DNA of 64,000 nucleotides from Flavicella marina (GCF_009193215.1 NZ_VYVA01000007.1:62001-126000); one strand, 5' to 3'; counted from the first letter of the stretch, positions 45,153 to 55,445 are shown. Made by a program: numbers and translations. Notes: generated by a model from the sequence alone, not told the origin.

Positions 45153-46229
45153 TTAGTCAATTCTAACCTTTGGATCTAACCAACTATAAACAATATCTAC
45201 AAAAATATTTATCAAAATAAACAAACTTGCGATTACCAACACTGCCCCCATGATTACAGGCTGATCCAATGTATTCAAAGCCTCTACAATTTCTTTCCCT
45301 AGTCCGTTCCAATTAAAAATATACTCTACGAAAACGGCCCCTGCCAACATAGAAGCAAACCAACCAGAGATGGCGGTAATTACTGGATTTAATGAATTTT
45401 TAAAAGCATGGTTTTTAATGATTTGAAATCCAGTCAATCCTTTTGCCTTAGCAGTTCGAATATAGTCTTGATTCAAAACTTCTAACAATGAATTTCGCAT
45501 CAATTGAACAACAACAGCCAAAGGACGAATACCCAAAACTATCGCAGGCAGGATCAGATTTTTTAACTGCAACACGACTCCTTCTCCAAAATCATCAACT
45601 TCATACAAACTTCCTGTCATATTCAAATGGGTATATTCTTTCAATACAAAACCAAAGAACCAAGCAAATAATATCGCAGATAAAAACGAGGGTAAACTCA
45701 TACCCAACGTACTAACAACAGCTATAAAACGATCAAAAAAAGAATCTTTGTACAAAGCAGAGAAAATCCCAAGTAAAATTCCAATAAACAAAGCAATCCC
45801 AATGGAAGCTATTGCCAAAATTGCCGTATTGGGTAATGTTTCTAAAATTATTTTCCCAACAGATTTCCCATTTTTCTGAAAAGAATTACGCAAATATGGT
45901 GTTTTAAGAGCTATAACAAACGTTCCCATGGAAAATTGAGTCATAACATTGTATTTGTCGACATCTAAAAATGTAAAATCATCTTGATTTTTACTATGAA
46001 ATGAAACCAATGAAATATCATTAATATAATATAAGTACTGCGTAGAAAGTGATTTATCAAAACCGTATTTTTTCTTCACACTCAACAGCTGTTCACTATC
46101 TTGTCGCTGATCCAAAAGCATTCGAGCAGGATCGCCTGGTAATACATTGAACAATAAAAACACGACAGTTGCCACTCCAAACAAAGTGAAAACACCATAC
46201 CCTAATTTTTGAAAAACGTGCTGAATCAT
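45153..46229 (-). CDS. DppB-type ABC transporter permease
   Basis: This 358-aa inner-membrane permease begins at ATG 46229 with KLGYGVFTLFGVATVVFLLFNVLPGDPARMLL. This is the DppB/OppB opening; a GTG extension to 46268 was rejected. After a periplasmic loop of about 100 residues the BPD_transp_1 domain has AKGLTGFQIIKNHAFKNSLNPVITAISGW, which contains the EAA loop, and ends VDIVYSWLDPKVRID. The partner permease, ATPases and binding protein are not adjacent, so the genes must be elsewhere. Peptide or nickel transport is the family role. It is divergent from uvrA. Confidence 0.88.
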   Translation of the reverse strand: MIQHVFQKLGYGVFTLFGVATVVFLLFNVLPGDPARMLLDQRQDSEQLLSVKKKYGFDKSLSTQYLYYINDISLVSFHSKNQDDFTFLDVDKYNVMTQFSMGTFVIALKTPYLRNSFQKNGKSVGKIILETLPNTAILAIASIGIALFIGILLGIFSALYKDSFFDRFIAVVSTLGMSLPSFLSAILFAWFFGFVLKEYTHLNMTGSLYEVDDFGEGVVLQLKNLILPAIVLGIRPLAVVVQLMRNSLLEVLNQDYIRTAKAKGLTGFQIIKNHAFKNSLNPVITAISGWFASMLAGAVFVEYIFNWNGLGKEIVEALNTLDQPVIMGAVLVIASLFILINIFVDIVYSWLDPKVRID

Positions 46230-46322
46230 ACTCAAACAAATGTATGAAATATATTCACTAACAAACACGAAAAACTATTTCGGAATCTCATCAAACAGAT
46301 AAGTTATTTTTACTTTTTAAGT

Positions 46323-46330
46323 TATCTTTG
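46323..46330 (+). promoter_or_regulatory. Putative -7 box of uvrA
   Basis: TATCTTTG fully matches TAnnTTTG and ends 17 bases before the uvrA ATG. No clear TTTG -33 element was seen 19-21 bp upstream. Confidence 0.4.
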
Positions 46331-46347
46331 TGTTTTTTTGAAAAAAT

Positions 46348-49179
46348 ATGGAGCAGACGCAAGAATATATTGAAGTTCTAGGAGCTAGAGCACACAACCT
46401 TAAAAACATTGACATAAAAATTCCACGTGAAAAACTAGTAGTTATTACTGGTTTAAGTGGTAGTGGAAAATCTTCCTTAGCTTTTGATACCATTTATGCG
46501 GAAGGGCAAAGAAGATATATAGAAACATTCTCTGCCTATGCTCGTCAATTTTTAGGAGGACTAGAAAGACCTGATGTTGACAAAATTGATGGATTGTCTC
46601 CTGTAATTTCTATCGAGCAAAAAACTACGAACAAAAATCCTCGCTCTACAGTTGGAACCATCACAGAAATTTATGATTTTCTGCGATTATTATTTGCAAG
46701 AGCTGCCGATGCTTATTCTTACGAGACTGAAGAAAAAATGGTGAGTTACACCAACGAGCAAATTCAAGAACTTATCTTAAATGATTACTACGACAAAAAA
46801 ACAATTATACTTGCTCCTGTTGTTAAATCAAGAAAAGGGCACTACCGTGAGTTATTTGAGCAGATTTCGAAGCAAGGATTTGTGAAAGTAAGAGTTGACG
46901 GTGAAATTAGAGATATTGAAAAAGGAATGCGTCTAGACCGATACAAAACACATGATATAGAAATCGTGGTGGATAGATTGGTTGTAAACAAAGAAAACAT
47001 AAAACGCTTGGAAGAGAGCATTAAAACTGCCCTCTATGCTGGAGAAAATATTTTGATGGTAATCGAACATCGAGGTGAAAAACCAAGATATTTCAGTAAA
47101 AATTTAATGTGCCCTACTACAGGAATTGCTTACCCGAATCCCGAACCGAATTCCTTTTCTTTCAACTCTCCTAAAGGTGCATGCGACACTTGTAACGGAT
47201 TAGGTGTTGTAAAGCACACAACATTTCAAAAATTAGTTCCGGATGATTCTATTTCAATTGCCGCAGGTGGATTTGCTCCCTTAGGCGAACAAAAAAACAG
47301 TTGGATCTTCAAACAATTACAAGTAATCGCTGATCGCTTCAACTTCAAACTCACAGACCCAATTAAAAAAATTCCAAGTGAAGCTTTAGAAGTAATTTTA
47401 AATGGAGGAAAAGAAAAATTTGAAATCAATTCGAAAACCTTAGGAGTCACAAGAAAATACGAAATTGATTTTGAAGGTATCAATGCCTTTATCAGTGATC
47501 AATACCACAACAGTGAATCTTCATCAATAAAGCGTTGGGCAAAAGGCTTTATGGACGAAAGCAATTGTGCTACTTGCAACGGAAATCGTTTGAAAAAAGA
47601 ATCGTTACATTTTAAAGTTTTAGGTAAAAACATCTCTGAGCTTTCTAAAATGGATGTCAATGAATTAGCTACATGGTTTGCAGAACTAGAGCCTCAACTA
47701 AGCGATAATCAAAAAATAATTGGTGCAGAAATCATCAAGGAAATAAAAACAAGAATTCAGTTTTTGTTAGATGTTGGTCTCGATTATTTAACACTCGACA
47801 GAACCTCTAAATCTCTATCAGGGGGTGAAGCACAAAGAATAAGACTTGCAACTCAGATTGGTTCGCAATTGGTTGGGGTATTGTATATTTTAGATGAACC
47901 AAGTATTGGATTACACCAAAGAGACAACGAACGGTTGATTCAATCATTAGTAAAACTTAGAGACCTTGGAAATTCTGTATTGGTTGTTGAACACGATCAA
48001 GATATGATGGAATGCGCCGACTACGTACTTGATATTGGACCTGGAGCAGGCAGACATGGTGGAGAAATCGTAAGCAAAGGTACCTTTGAAGAAATGAAAA
48101 AAGAAAGTACACTTACGGCAGATTATTTAACGAAAAGAAAAGAAATCACTGTACCAAAAACTAGACGTAAAGGCAATGGTAAAGAACTGATATTAAAAGG
48201 AGCCAGTGGCAACAATTTAAAGAACGTTACTGCCAAGTTTCCTTTAGGAAAAATGATTTGTGTAACCGGAGTTTCAGGAAGTGGAAAATCTTCACTTATA
48301 AACGGGACATTATATCCTATTTTAAACAAACATATATATCGAGGTGTCAAAGAACCGATGCCATACACTTCTATAAAAGGACTAGAACATATCGACAAAA
48401 TTATTGATATTGACCAGAGTCCGATTGGAAGAACTCCTCGTTCGAATCCAGCAACATATACAGGTGTTTTTAGTGAAATAAGAAGCTTATTCGCTAAAAC
48501 CCCAGAAGCCATGATTCGTGGTTACAAAGCAGGTAGATTCTCTTTCAATGTGAAAGGTGGCCGTTGTGAAACATGTCAAGGTGGTGGCCTGAGAGTTATC
48601 GAGATGAACTTCTTACCTGATGTTCATGTAGAATGTGAAACTTGTCAAGGCAAACGTTTTAACAGAGAAACGCTAGAAGTTCGATACAAAGGAAAATCTA
48701 TTTCTGATGTTCTAAACATGACCATTAACGAAGCTGTGGTGTTCTTCGAATCGATTCCAAAAATCTACAAAAAAATTAAAACCATTCAAGATGTTGGATT
48801 GGGATACATCACCTTAGGACAACAGTCAACAACCTTATCTGGTGGTGAAGCACAACGTATCAAACTTGCATCTGAATTATCTAAAAAAGACACTGGAAAC
48901 ACTTTTTACATACTCGACGAACCAACTACAGGTCTGCATTTTGAAGACATCAATGTGTTGATGAAAGTTTTAAACACGCTTACAGACAAAGGAAATACGG
49001 TATTGATAATTGAACACAATATGGACGTAATCAAACTTGCAGATCATATCATTGATGTAGGATTAGAAGGTGGAAAAAAAGGAGGTACAATTCTTTGCAC
49101 AGGAACCCCTGAAAGCATTGTCAAAAACAAAAAAAGTTATACCGCAAAATTTTTACAAAAAGAACTCTTGCGAGCTTGA
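46348..49179 (+). CDS. uvrA: Excinuclease ABC subunit A
   Basis: This 943-aa damage-recognition ATPase of nucleotide excision repair is full length. It has two ABC ATPase modules: Walker A GLSGSGKSS near residue 35, ABC signatures SLSGGEAQRIRLA and TLSGGEAQRIKLA, and a second Walker A GVSGSGKSS. Zinc-binding Cys clusters occur at CDTCNGLG and in the C-terminal CETCQGGG ... CETCQGKRF. It stands alone between a divergent permease and the LOG gene, with its own -7 box and a terminator. Confidence 0.98.
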   Translation: MEQTQEYIEVLGARAHNLKNIDIKIPREKLVVITGLSGSGKSSLAFDTIYAEGQRRYIETFSAYARQFLGGLERPDVDKIDGLSPVISIEQKTTNKNPRSTVGTITEIYDFLRLLFARAADAYSYETEEKMVSYTNEQIQELILNDYYDKKTIILAPVVKSRKGHYRELFEQISKQGFVKVRVDGEIRDIEKGMRLDRYKTHDIEIVVDRLVVNKENIKRLEESIKTALYAGENILMVIEHRGEKPRYFSKNLMCPTTGIAYPNPEPNSFSFNSPKGACDTCNGLGVVKHTTFQKLVPDDSISIAAGGFAPLGEQKNSWIFKQLQVIADRFNFKLTDPIKKIPSEALEVILNGGKEKFEINSKTLGVTRKYEIDFEGINAFISDQYHNSESSSIKRWAKGFMDESNCATCNGNRLKKESLHFKVLGKNISELSKMDVNELATWFAELEPQLSDNQKIIGAEIIKEIKTRIQFLLDVGLDYLTLDRTSKSLSGGEAQRIRLATQIGSQLVGVLYILDEPSIGLHQRDNERLIQSLVKLRDLGNSVLVVEHDQDMMECADYVLDIGPGAGRHGGEIVSKGTFEEMKKESTLTADYLTKRKEITVPKTRRKGNGKELILKGASGNNLKNVTAKFPLGKMICVTGVSGSGKSSLINGTLYPILNKHIYRGVKEPMPYTSIKGLEHIDKIIDIDQSPIGRTPRSNPATYTGVFSEIRSLFAKTPEAMIRGYKAGRFSFNVKGGRCETCQGGGLRVIEMNFLPDVHVECETCQGKRFNRETLEVRYKGKSISDVLNMTINEAVVFFESIPKIYKKIKTIQDVGLGYITLGQQSTTLSGGEAQRIKLASELSKKDTGNTFYILDEPTTGLHFEDINVLMKVLNTLTDKGNTVLIIEHNMDVIKLADHIIDVGLEGGKKGGTILCTGTPESIVKNKKSYTAKFLQKELLRA

Positions 49180-49209
49180 TGTAAAAACTGTATCATTAAG
49201 CTATAGAAG

Positions 49210-49236
49210 AATCTAGGTTTGCTAACCTCGATTTTT
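49210..49236 (+). terminator. Terminator after uvrA
   Basis: AATCTAGGTT (49210-49219) pairs with AACCTCGATT (49224-49233) with one mismatch around a 4-base loop, followed by T residues. Confidence 0.6.
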
Positions 49237-49265
49237 CTAAGTTTTAAACACAAAAACACTGAAAT

Positions 49266-49979
49266 ATGACACCAAACGACGATAGAAAAATACGAGAAAA
49301 ATTCACTCCAAAAACCTGGAATGAAACCAAGACAAATGATTCTTGGGCCATCTTTAAAATTATGTCTGAATTCGTAGAAGGTTATGAAAGACTTAGTAAA
49401 ATTGGACCTTCGGTAAGTATTTTTGGTTCAGCAAGAACAAAACCTGAAGACAAATATTACAAACTTGCCGAAGAAATCGGATACAAGCTTTGTAAAAACG
49501 GATATGGTGTTATCACTGGTGGAGGACCTGGAATTATGGAAGCTGGAAACAAAGGTGCACACCGTGCAAACGGAACCTCTGTGGGACTAAACATAGAATT
49601 GCCCTTTGAACAAAACGACAACCCATACATCTCTAACGGAATGAGTTTAGATTTCGATTATTTTTTCGTTAGAAAAGTAATGTTTGTTAAATACTCTCAA
49701 GGATTTATTGTGATGCCTGGAGGATTTGGTACACTAGACGAATTATTCGAAGCTATTACACTGATTCAAACAAAAAAAATCGGTCGTTTCCCTATCGTTT
49801 TGGTTAGTTGTGATTTCTGGTGCGGAATCATCGACTGGATTAAAAAAGTACTGCTAGAAGAAAACGCCACAATCAGTGAAGAAGACTTGAATTTATTTAG
49901 AATTGTAGACACGGCAGATGAAGCCATAGACCATTTAAATAAATTCTATGCTAAATATAGTTTAAAACCTAACTTTTAA
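49266..49979 (+). CDS. LOG-family Rossmann-fold protein (TIGR00730)
   Basis: This 237-aa protein has the nucleotide-binding GGGPGIMEAGNKGA (from residue 85) and the hallmark PGGFGTLDE (residues 151-159). LOG proteins hydrolyse nucleoside 5'-monophosphates at the N-glycosidic bond and are often misannotated as lysine decarboxylases. All motif residues are present. It starts 33 bases after the uvrA terminator and is followed 14 bases later by a beta-barrel protein gene. Confidence 0.9.
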   Translation: MTPNDDRKIREKFTPKTWNETKTNDSWAIFKIMSEFVEGYERLSKIGPSVSIFGSARTKPEDKYYKLAEEIGYKLCKNGYGVITGGGPGIMEAGNKGAHRANGTSVGLNIELPFEQNDNPYISNGMSLDFDYFFVRKVMFVKYSQGFIVMPGGFGTLDELFEAITLIQTKKIGRFPIVLVSCDFWCGIIDWIKKVLLEENATISEEDLNLFRIVDTADEAIDHLNKFYAKYSLKPNF

Positions 49980-49993
49980 GCCATATTTCAACT

Positions 49994-52819
49994 GTGAAAA
50001 AATTAGAACTTTTACTTATTTTTTTATCAGTTATTGCCTCTGTTGGAAACGCGCAAAAATCAAAAATCGACATCAAAGCTTTACTGCTCGCCGATTACGA
50101 TCAATTAGCTATTCAACAGAGAATTACTTATGTGAATACAAGTAGTGACAGCTTAGAAAATGTTGTTCTTCACAACTGGCCAAATAGTTTCAAAGACAAT
50201 AACACCACGCTAACAACGAGAATGTTAGAAAACTTTAAAAAATCACTTTATTTTGCCGATTCAATTGACAGGGGGAACACTAACTTACACAGAATTCGAG
50301 TGAACTCAAAGCCAGTGGCATATAGCGAATTCGAAAACAAATCAGATATTCTTGAGATTGTTTTAAATGAAAAATTAGCTCCAAAAGATAGCGTCAGTAT
50401 CTCCCTAAATTACCGCACAAAAATCCCAAATAGTAAATTCACGAGCTACGGAAAAAACGGCAACGAAGACTATATCCTACGTTATTGGTATCTTGTGCCC
50501 GCGGTTAGAGAAGGCAATCAATGGAAAGCTTATAGCAATCAAGACATCGATCATATGTATATGGAAGTAATGGATTATGACCTACAAATCCACGTTCCAA
50601 TAAACTATCATGTCAATTCTGACTTAAAAAGCTTAAAAACTTATTCGAAAAATTTAGCAAATTATAAATTAACGGGTAAAAACAGGGTTGACATTCAACT
50701 AAACATCACTAAAGAAAAGAGCTATCCTCATTACAAAACCGACCATGTACTTGTCGTTTCTGACTTAAACGATGAAAAACTACCTAAAGTCTTAAAAAAA
50801 TCTGTTATCAATCGAGAAATTGCCTTTATTGAAAAACACCTAGGCTCGTTTCCTCACAATAAAATTATGGTCGATCAAACGACTGCAAATAAAAACAGGG
50901 TTTATGGATTGGATGTTCCTGAGTTCTTGAGTGATTTTTCTGATGTATTTAAATGGGATATTCGTTTTTTCAAAGCCTTATCGAAACGAATAGTAGAAGA
51001 AATGGTTATTGTTAATAAAAACGAAGACTACTGGCTTCCAGAAGGTATAGAAATATATTTATTGATGGAATATTGTAAAGAATTTTATCCAGAAGCGAAA
51101 ATACTCGGTAATCTATCTGATATATGGGGATTGAGAACCTTAAACCTTACTCAAATGGATTTCAATGCCAAATATCCGTTTATGTATCAATTCACTGCCA
51201 GAAAAAACTTAGACCAACCATTGACCACTAGAATAGATTCGCTCTCTAATTTTAATAGAAAAATAGTCAATAGTTATAAAGCGGGTCTTGGATTGCGTTA
51301 TCTAGAAAACTATCTTGAAGAAAACGTTTTAAAAAACAGTTTAAAAGAATATGTTGTAGTCGATAAATTTAAAACCAACTCAACTCAACTATTCGAAGAA
51401 ATACTAACTTCTAACACCTCCAAAGACTTAGCATGGTTTTTTGGTGATTATCTGCATTCAAAGAAAAAAATAGATTACACCATAAAAAAAGTAAAAACCG
51501 TAAAAGATTCAGTCTACGTCACCATTAAAAATAAAAGAAATTTTTCTGCTCCAGTCGCTTTATATGGAGTAAAAAACAAAAAAATTGAATGGAAAAAATG
51601 GATACCCAATATAGATTCTACAGAAACTATCGCAATCGAAAAAGGTGATTATAATAAGGTTTCTCTTAATTATGAATATTTGTACCCTGAATTCAACCAA
51701 CGTGACAATTGGAAAAATGTAAAAACAAAACTATTTGAAAGACCCTTACAATTAAAACCTATCAAAGACCTTGATGACCCCTATTATACACAAGTTTTTT
51801 ACAGACCGAGAGTTGGTTACAATTATTATGACGGACTAATTTTAGGGATTCAATTTCACAATAAAGCAATCCTAGAAAAAACCTTTGAATACAAAATTGT
51901 ACCTACGTATAGTTTCAAAAGTAACAACGCTTCAGGTGGCTTTTCTTTTGCCTATAATGTCCACCCAGAAGAAACATCAATTTACAAACTTTCTTTCGCT
52001 TTAGGTGGGTCTAGTTTTCACTACGACAGAGACTTTCGGTACAGTACATTAACCCCGAGTGCTACTTTATATTTCAAAAGGAAAAATTTACGTACTCCAG
52101 GAAATAATTTTATTCGATTAAAGTACCATATCGTTGATAAAGAAATTGCTCCAGGAATTGAAAAATCAAACGAAGACAAATACAATCTCTGGAAACTTAC
52201 CTATAGTTATTCAAAACCAGAATTGATTAACGATTTTAGATTTATGACTAATTTAGAAACTGGGTCATTTTTTAGCAAGGTTAGTGCTGATTTTAGGTAT
52301 CGAAAATTAACTAAACACAACAAACAATTAGATTTTAGGTTATATGGTGGAGCATTCATAGGCAACCAAACCGACCCTGATTCTGACTACTTTAGTTACG
52401 GATTGAGTAAACCACAAGACTATTTATTCGAATACAACCTTTATGGGCGCGAAGAAGATGCTGGTTTTTTATACCAACAGTATATAATTGCCGAAGGTGG
52501 TTTCAAGTCATTTTTTAACGAACCACACAAACGATTTGCTAATCGTTGGATCACTACACTAAACACTAGTTTTAGCATTTGGAACTGGATAGAAATATAC
52601 AATGACATAGGATTGTTAAAAAGTGCAAATTCACCGGTTTTTTTTGGATACGAAACAGGAATTCGCTTCAATTTTATGCACGAAATCTTTGAACTATACA
52701 TCCCTGTCTATTCTAATAACGGGTGGGAAATGAATAATAATTATTTCGATAAAATAAGATTTACATTCGTTTTAGAACCACTAAAAATATTTAATTCTGC
52801 CAGAAGAGGATTTCTTTAG
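49994..52819 (+). CDS. M1-peptidase-like (degenerate) domain fused to an outer-membrane beta-barrel
   Basis: The 941-aa protein starts at GTG 49994, giving a signal peptide MKKLELLLIFLSVIASVGNAQ described by position. Residues about 25-550 resemble a gluzincin (M1) peptidase: an N-terminal beta domain (QQRITYVNTSSDSLENVVLHNW), then a helical part with DYWLPEGIEIYLLMEY, which matches the WLNEGFA region. No HEXXH zinc motif is present where it should precede this (KALSKRIVEEMV, residues 327-338), so it is probably not a peptidase. Residues about 600-941 form beta-strand-rich repeats (RPRVGYNYYDGLILGIQF onward) of an outer-membrane barrel. Its role is unknown. It follows the LOG gene by 14 bases. 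Confidence 0.78.
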   Translation: MKKLELLLIFLSVIASVGNAQKSKIDIKALLLADYDQLAIQQRITYVNTSSDSLENVVLHNWPNSFKDNNTTLTTRMLENFKKSLYFADSIDRGNTNLHRIRVNSKPVAYSEFENKSDILEIVLNEKLAPKDSVSISLNYRTKIPNSKFTSYGKNGNEDYILRYWYLVPAVREGNQWKAYSNQDIDHMYMEVMDYDLQIHVPINYHVNSDLKSLKTYSKNLANYKLTGKNRVDIQLNITKEKSYPHYKTDHVLVVSDLNDEKLPKVLKKSVINREIAFIEKHLGSFPHNKIMVDQTTANKNRVYGLDVPEFLSDFSDVFKWDIRFFKALSKRIVEEMVIVNKNEDYWLPEGIEIYLLMEYCKEFYPEAKILGNLSDIWGLRTLNLTQMDFNAKYPFMYQFTARKNLDQPLTTRIDSLSNFNRKIVNSYKAGLGLRYLENYLEENVLKNSLKEYVVVDKFKTNSTQLFEEILTSNTSKDLAWFFGDYLHSKKKIDYTIKKVKTVKDSVYVTIKNKRNFSAPVALYGVKNKKIEWKKWIPNIDSTETIAIEKGDYNKVSLNYEYLYPEFNQRDNWKNVKTKLFERPLQLKPIKDLDDPYYTQVFYRPRVGYNYYDGLILGIQFHNKAILEKTFEYKIVPTYSFKSNNASGGFSFAYNVHPEETSIYKLSFALGGSSFHYDRDFRYSTLTPSATLYFKRKNLRTPGNNFIRLKYHIVDKEIAPGIEKSNEDKYNLWKLTYSYSKPELINDFRFMTNLETGSFFSKVSADFRYRKLTKHNKQLDFRLYGGAFIGNQTDPDSDYFSYGLSKPQDYLFEYNLYGREEDAGFLYQQYIIAEGGFKSFFNEPHKRFANRWITTLNTSFSIWNWIEIYNDIGLLKSANSPVFFGYETGIRFNFMHEIFELYIPVYSNNGWEMNNNYFDKIRFTFVLEPLKIFNSARRGFL

Positions 52820-52913
52820 TCAAGAAATATTTTTATGTAAACAATCACTCCAAAACAGCTTATTCACTTAGTATCAGTCAATAAACCTCTTTTTAATTTC
52901 CATTAAAAAGCAG

Positions 52914-52921
52914 TAGCTTTG
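52914..52921 (+). promoter_or_regulatory. Putative -7 box of the E1 dehydrogenase gene
   Basis: TAGCTTTG is a full TAnnTTTG match, 24 bases before the ATG at 52946. A T-rich stretch lies at the -33 position but there is no exact TTTG. Confidence 0.4.
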
Positions 52922-52945
52922 CATCTTGTAAACAGCTATTTTTTT

Positions 52946-55402
52946 ATGACGTCAACCACATCTAAAACCGAGAAAGAAAACCTCTCATTCCAACAGTTTA
53001 AAGAAGAAATCTTACAAGATTACTATATTGCTGTTTTGAGTAGAGAATGTAGCTTACTAGGTAGAAAAGAGGTACTGACCGGTAAAGCCAAATTTGGAAT
53101 CTTTGGTGATGGAAAAGAACTTCCACAAATAGCCATGGCCAAAGCCTTTAAAAAGGGAGATTGGAGATCAGGTTACTATCGTGATCAAACCTTTATGATG
53201 GCACTTGGTGAATTTACACCTCAACAGTTTTTTGCCGGATTGTACGCTCATACCGACATCGAAGCTGAACCTTTTTCTGCTGGACGTCAAATGGGAGGTC
53301 ATTTTGCCACTCATATCGTAGACGAAGAAGGTAATTGGAAAGACCAAACAAAACAATACAACACGAGTTCTGATGTTTCATGTACTGCCGCACAAATGCC
53401 TAGATTAGTAGGATTGGCATATGCATCAAAACTTTATCGAAATGTTGAATGTTTGAAAATTGGCTATGAAAAATTCTCCTCTAACGGCAACGAAATAGGC
53501 TGGGGAACGATTGGAAATGCAAGTACGAGTGAAGGTCATTTTTTCGAAGCTATCAACGCATCTGGAGTACTTCAAATACCAATGATTACGAGTGTTTGGG
53601 ATGATGAGTATGGTATTTCTGTTCATGCAAAATACCAAACCACAAAAGAAAATATTTCTGAAGTACTGAAAGGGTTTCAGAGAGATAAAAAAAATAAGGG
53701 ATTAGAAATTATGCGTGTGAATGGTTGGGACTATGTTCAACTAATTGACACCTATAGCAAAGCAGCAGAAACATCAAGAAAAGAACATGTACCCGTGTTA
53801 ATTCACGTACAAGAACTTACCCAACCACAAGGACATTCTTCTTCAGGTTCACATGAACGATACAAGAGTAAAGAACGCTTGCAATGGGAAGAAGATTTTG
53901 ACTGCAATAAAAAATTCAAAGAGTGGATACTAGAATTTGAATTGGAAAATCAAGATGGAAGCATTTTAAAAATTGCTGACAATGAAGCTATTCTTAAAGA
54001 ATTAGAAACGAAAGCTCGAAAAGAAGTTTTACAAGCGAAAAAAGATGCTTGGAAAGCTTTCTTGGCACCACTACAAAAAGAGCAACAAGAGTTGCTCGTA
54101 TTGCTAGATCAAGTTTCTGTAGTAAGCAGCAACAAAAATTTCATCATTAAGATGAGAAATGAACTGGCTGCAATCAAAGAACCTTCACGCAAAGAAATAT
54201 ATTCTACAGCAAGAAAAGCCGCACAGTTTTTAAGAAAAGAACAATCTCCTGAAAAGAAAGCTTTTCAAAATTGGCTTGTAGAAAATAAAAAAATCACTCA
54301 AGATAGGTACAGCACCAAATTATACAACGACACTGGAAACGGCGTAAGTACAATTGACGAAATTCTACCTACTTACGCAGAGGACATTCCAGAAGTAGAT
54401 GCAAGAATTATCATAAGAGATAATTTTGACGCTCTCCTACAAAAACATCCTGATCTGTTTATATTCGGTGAAGATTCTGGAAAAATTGGAGACGTTAACC
54501 AAGGTCTAGAAAGCTTACAAGATAAATTCGGAGAAGATCGTGTCACTGATACAGGAATTCGAGAATCTACTATTATTGGTCAAGGTATCGGTATGGCATT
54601 AAGAGGTTTGCGCCCTATTGCCGAAATACAATATTTAGATTATTTGATATACACTATTCAAACTTTAAGTGATGACTTAGCTTGTTTGAGGTACAGAACT
54701 TTCGGAAAACAAAAAGCCCCATTGATCATTCGAACGAGAGGACATCGTTTGGAAGGAATTTGGCATTCTGGTTCACCGATGGGTATGATATTAAGCACCC
54801 TTAGAGGTGTACATTTATTGGTTCCTAGAAACATGACAAAAGCAGCTGGATTTTACAATACATTACTAAAATGTGATGAACCTGCTGTTGTTATTGAAAA
54901 TTTAAATGGATACCGTTTAAAAGAAAACCTTCCTAACAATTTAGGTGAATATACAACGCCTATTGGTTATGTAGAAACCATTAAAGAAGGAGCAGACATC
55001 ACTATTGTTTCTTATGGTTCTACATTACGTATTGTTGAAGAAACTGCTTTAGATTTATTACAAGCAGGCATTGATATTGAAATAATCGATGCTCAAAGTC
55101 TGATGCCGTTTGACATCAATAATGACATTTCCAAAAGTGTACAAAAAACGAACCGCTTGTTAATTGTTGATGAAGATGTACCAGGTGGTGCATCGGCATA
55201 CATTCTTCAAAAAGTATTAGACGAGCAAGATGCATACAAATATCTCGACAGCAAACCTGCAACTTTAAGTGCTAAGGCGCATAGACCCGCATATGGAAGT
55301 GATGGTGATTATTTCTCTAAACCTTCGAAAGAAGATATTTTCGAAGCTGCTTATGCGATTATGCATGAAGTCAATCCAACTGAATATCCTCAACTATATT
55401 AA
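52946..55402 (+). CDS. 2-oxoacid dehydrogenase E1 component, fused alpha and beta subunits
   Basis: The 818-aa thiamine-diphosphate enzyme begins at ATG 52946; a TTG extension to 52919 would overlap the -7 box and was rejected. Residues about 1-440 are the alpha half (LSRECSLLGRKEVLTGKAKFG, a GNASTSEGHFFEAIN block and ENLNGYR in the beta half later). Residues about 475-818 are the beta half (FIFGEDSGKIGDVNQGLE, DTGIRESTIIGQGIGMALRG, VPGGASAYIL). In most bacteria these are separate proteins; single-chain forms are known in Bacteroidota. The substrate is probably branched-chain 2-oxoacids or pyruvate; no E2 or E3 gene adjoins it. Confidence 0.92.
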   Translation: MTSTTSKTEKENLSFQQFKEEILQDYYIAVLSRECSLLGRKEVLTGKAKFGIFGDGKELPQIAMAKAFKKGDWRSGYYRDQTFMMALGEFTPQQFFAGLYAHTDIEAEPFSAGRQMGGHFATHIVDEEGNWKDQTKQYNTSSDVSCTAAQMPRLVGLAYASKLYRNVECLKIGYEKFSSNGNEIGWGTIGNASTSEGHFFEAINASGVLQIPMITSVWDDEYGISVHAKYQTTKENISEVLKGFQRDKKNKGLEIMRVNGWDYVQLIDTYSKAAETSRKEHVPVLIHVQELTQPQGHSSSGSHERYKSKERLQWEEDFDCNKKFKEWILEFELENQDGSILKIADNEAILKELETKARKEVLQAKKDAWKAFLAPLQKEQQELLVLLDQVSVVSSNKNFIIKMRNELAAIKEPSRKEIYSTARKAAQFLRKEQSPEKKAFQNWLVENKKITQDRYSTKLYNDTGNGVSTIDEILPTYAEDIPEVDARIIIRDNFDALLQKHPDLFIFGEDSGKIGDVNQGLESLQDKFGEDRVTDTGIRESTIIGQGIGMALRGLRPIAEIQYLDYLIYTIQTLSDDLACLRYRTFGKQKAPLIIRTRGHRLEGIWHSGSPMGMILSTLRGVHLLVPRNMTKAAGFYNTLLKCDEPAVVIENLNGYRLKENLPNNLGEYTTPIGYVETIKEGADITIVSYGSTLRIVEETALDLLQAGIDIEIIDAQSLMPFDINNDISKSVQKTNRLLIVDEDVPGGASAYILQKVLDEQDAYKYLDSKPATLSAKAHRPAYGSDGDYFSKPSKEDIFEAAYAIMHEVNPTEYPQLY

Positions 55403-55413
55403 GTTTAATATAT

Positions 55414-55445
55414 AAAAAAGCCGAAGCAAAATGCTTCGGCTTTTT
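55414..55445 (+). terminator. Bidirectional terminator between the E1 gene and the lipoprotein array
   Basis: AGCCGAAGCA / TGCTTCGGCT stem with flanking A6 and T5 and a 3-base loop. Convergent genes end on both sides (55402 on plus, 55469 on minus), so it can serve both. Confidence 0.85.

Noticed and set aside
46230-46268. GTG extension of the DppB permease
   Set aside because: The DppB opening begins at ATG 46229, and the extra residues are not family-like.
48123-48512. Open reading frame of 129 codons on the minus strand inside uvrA
   Set aside because: It lies fully within the well-conserved uvrA coding frame; its product has no recognisable motif.
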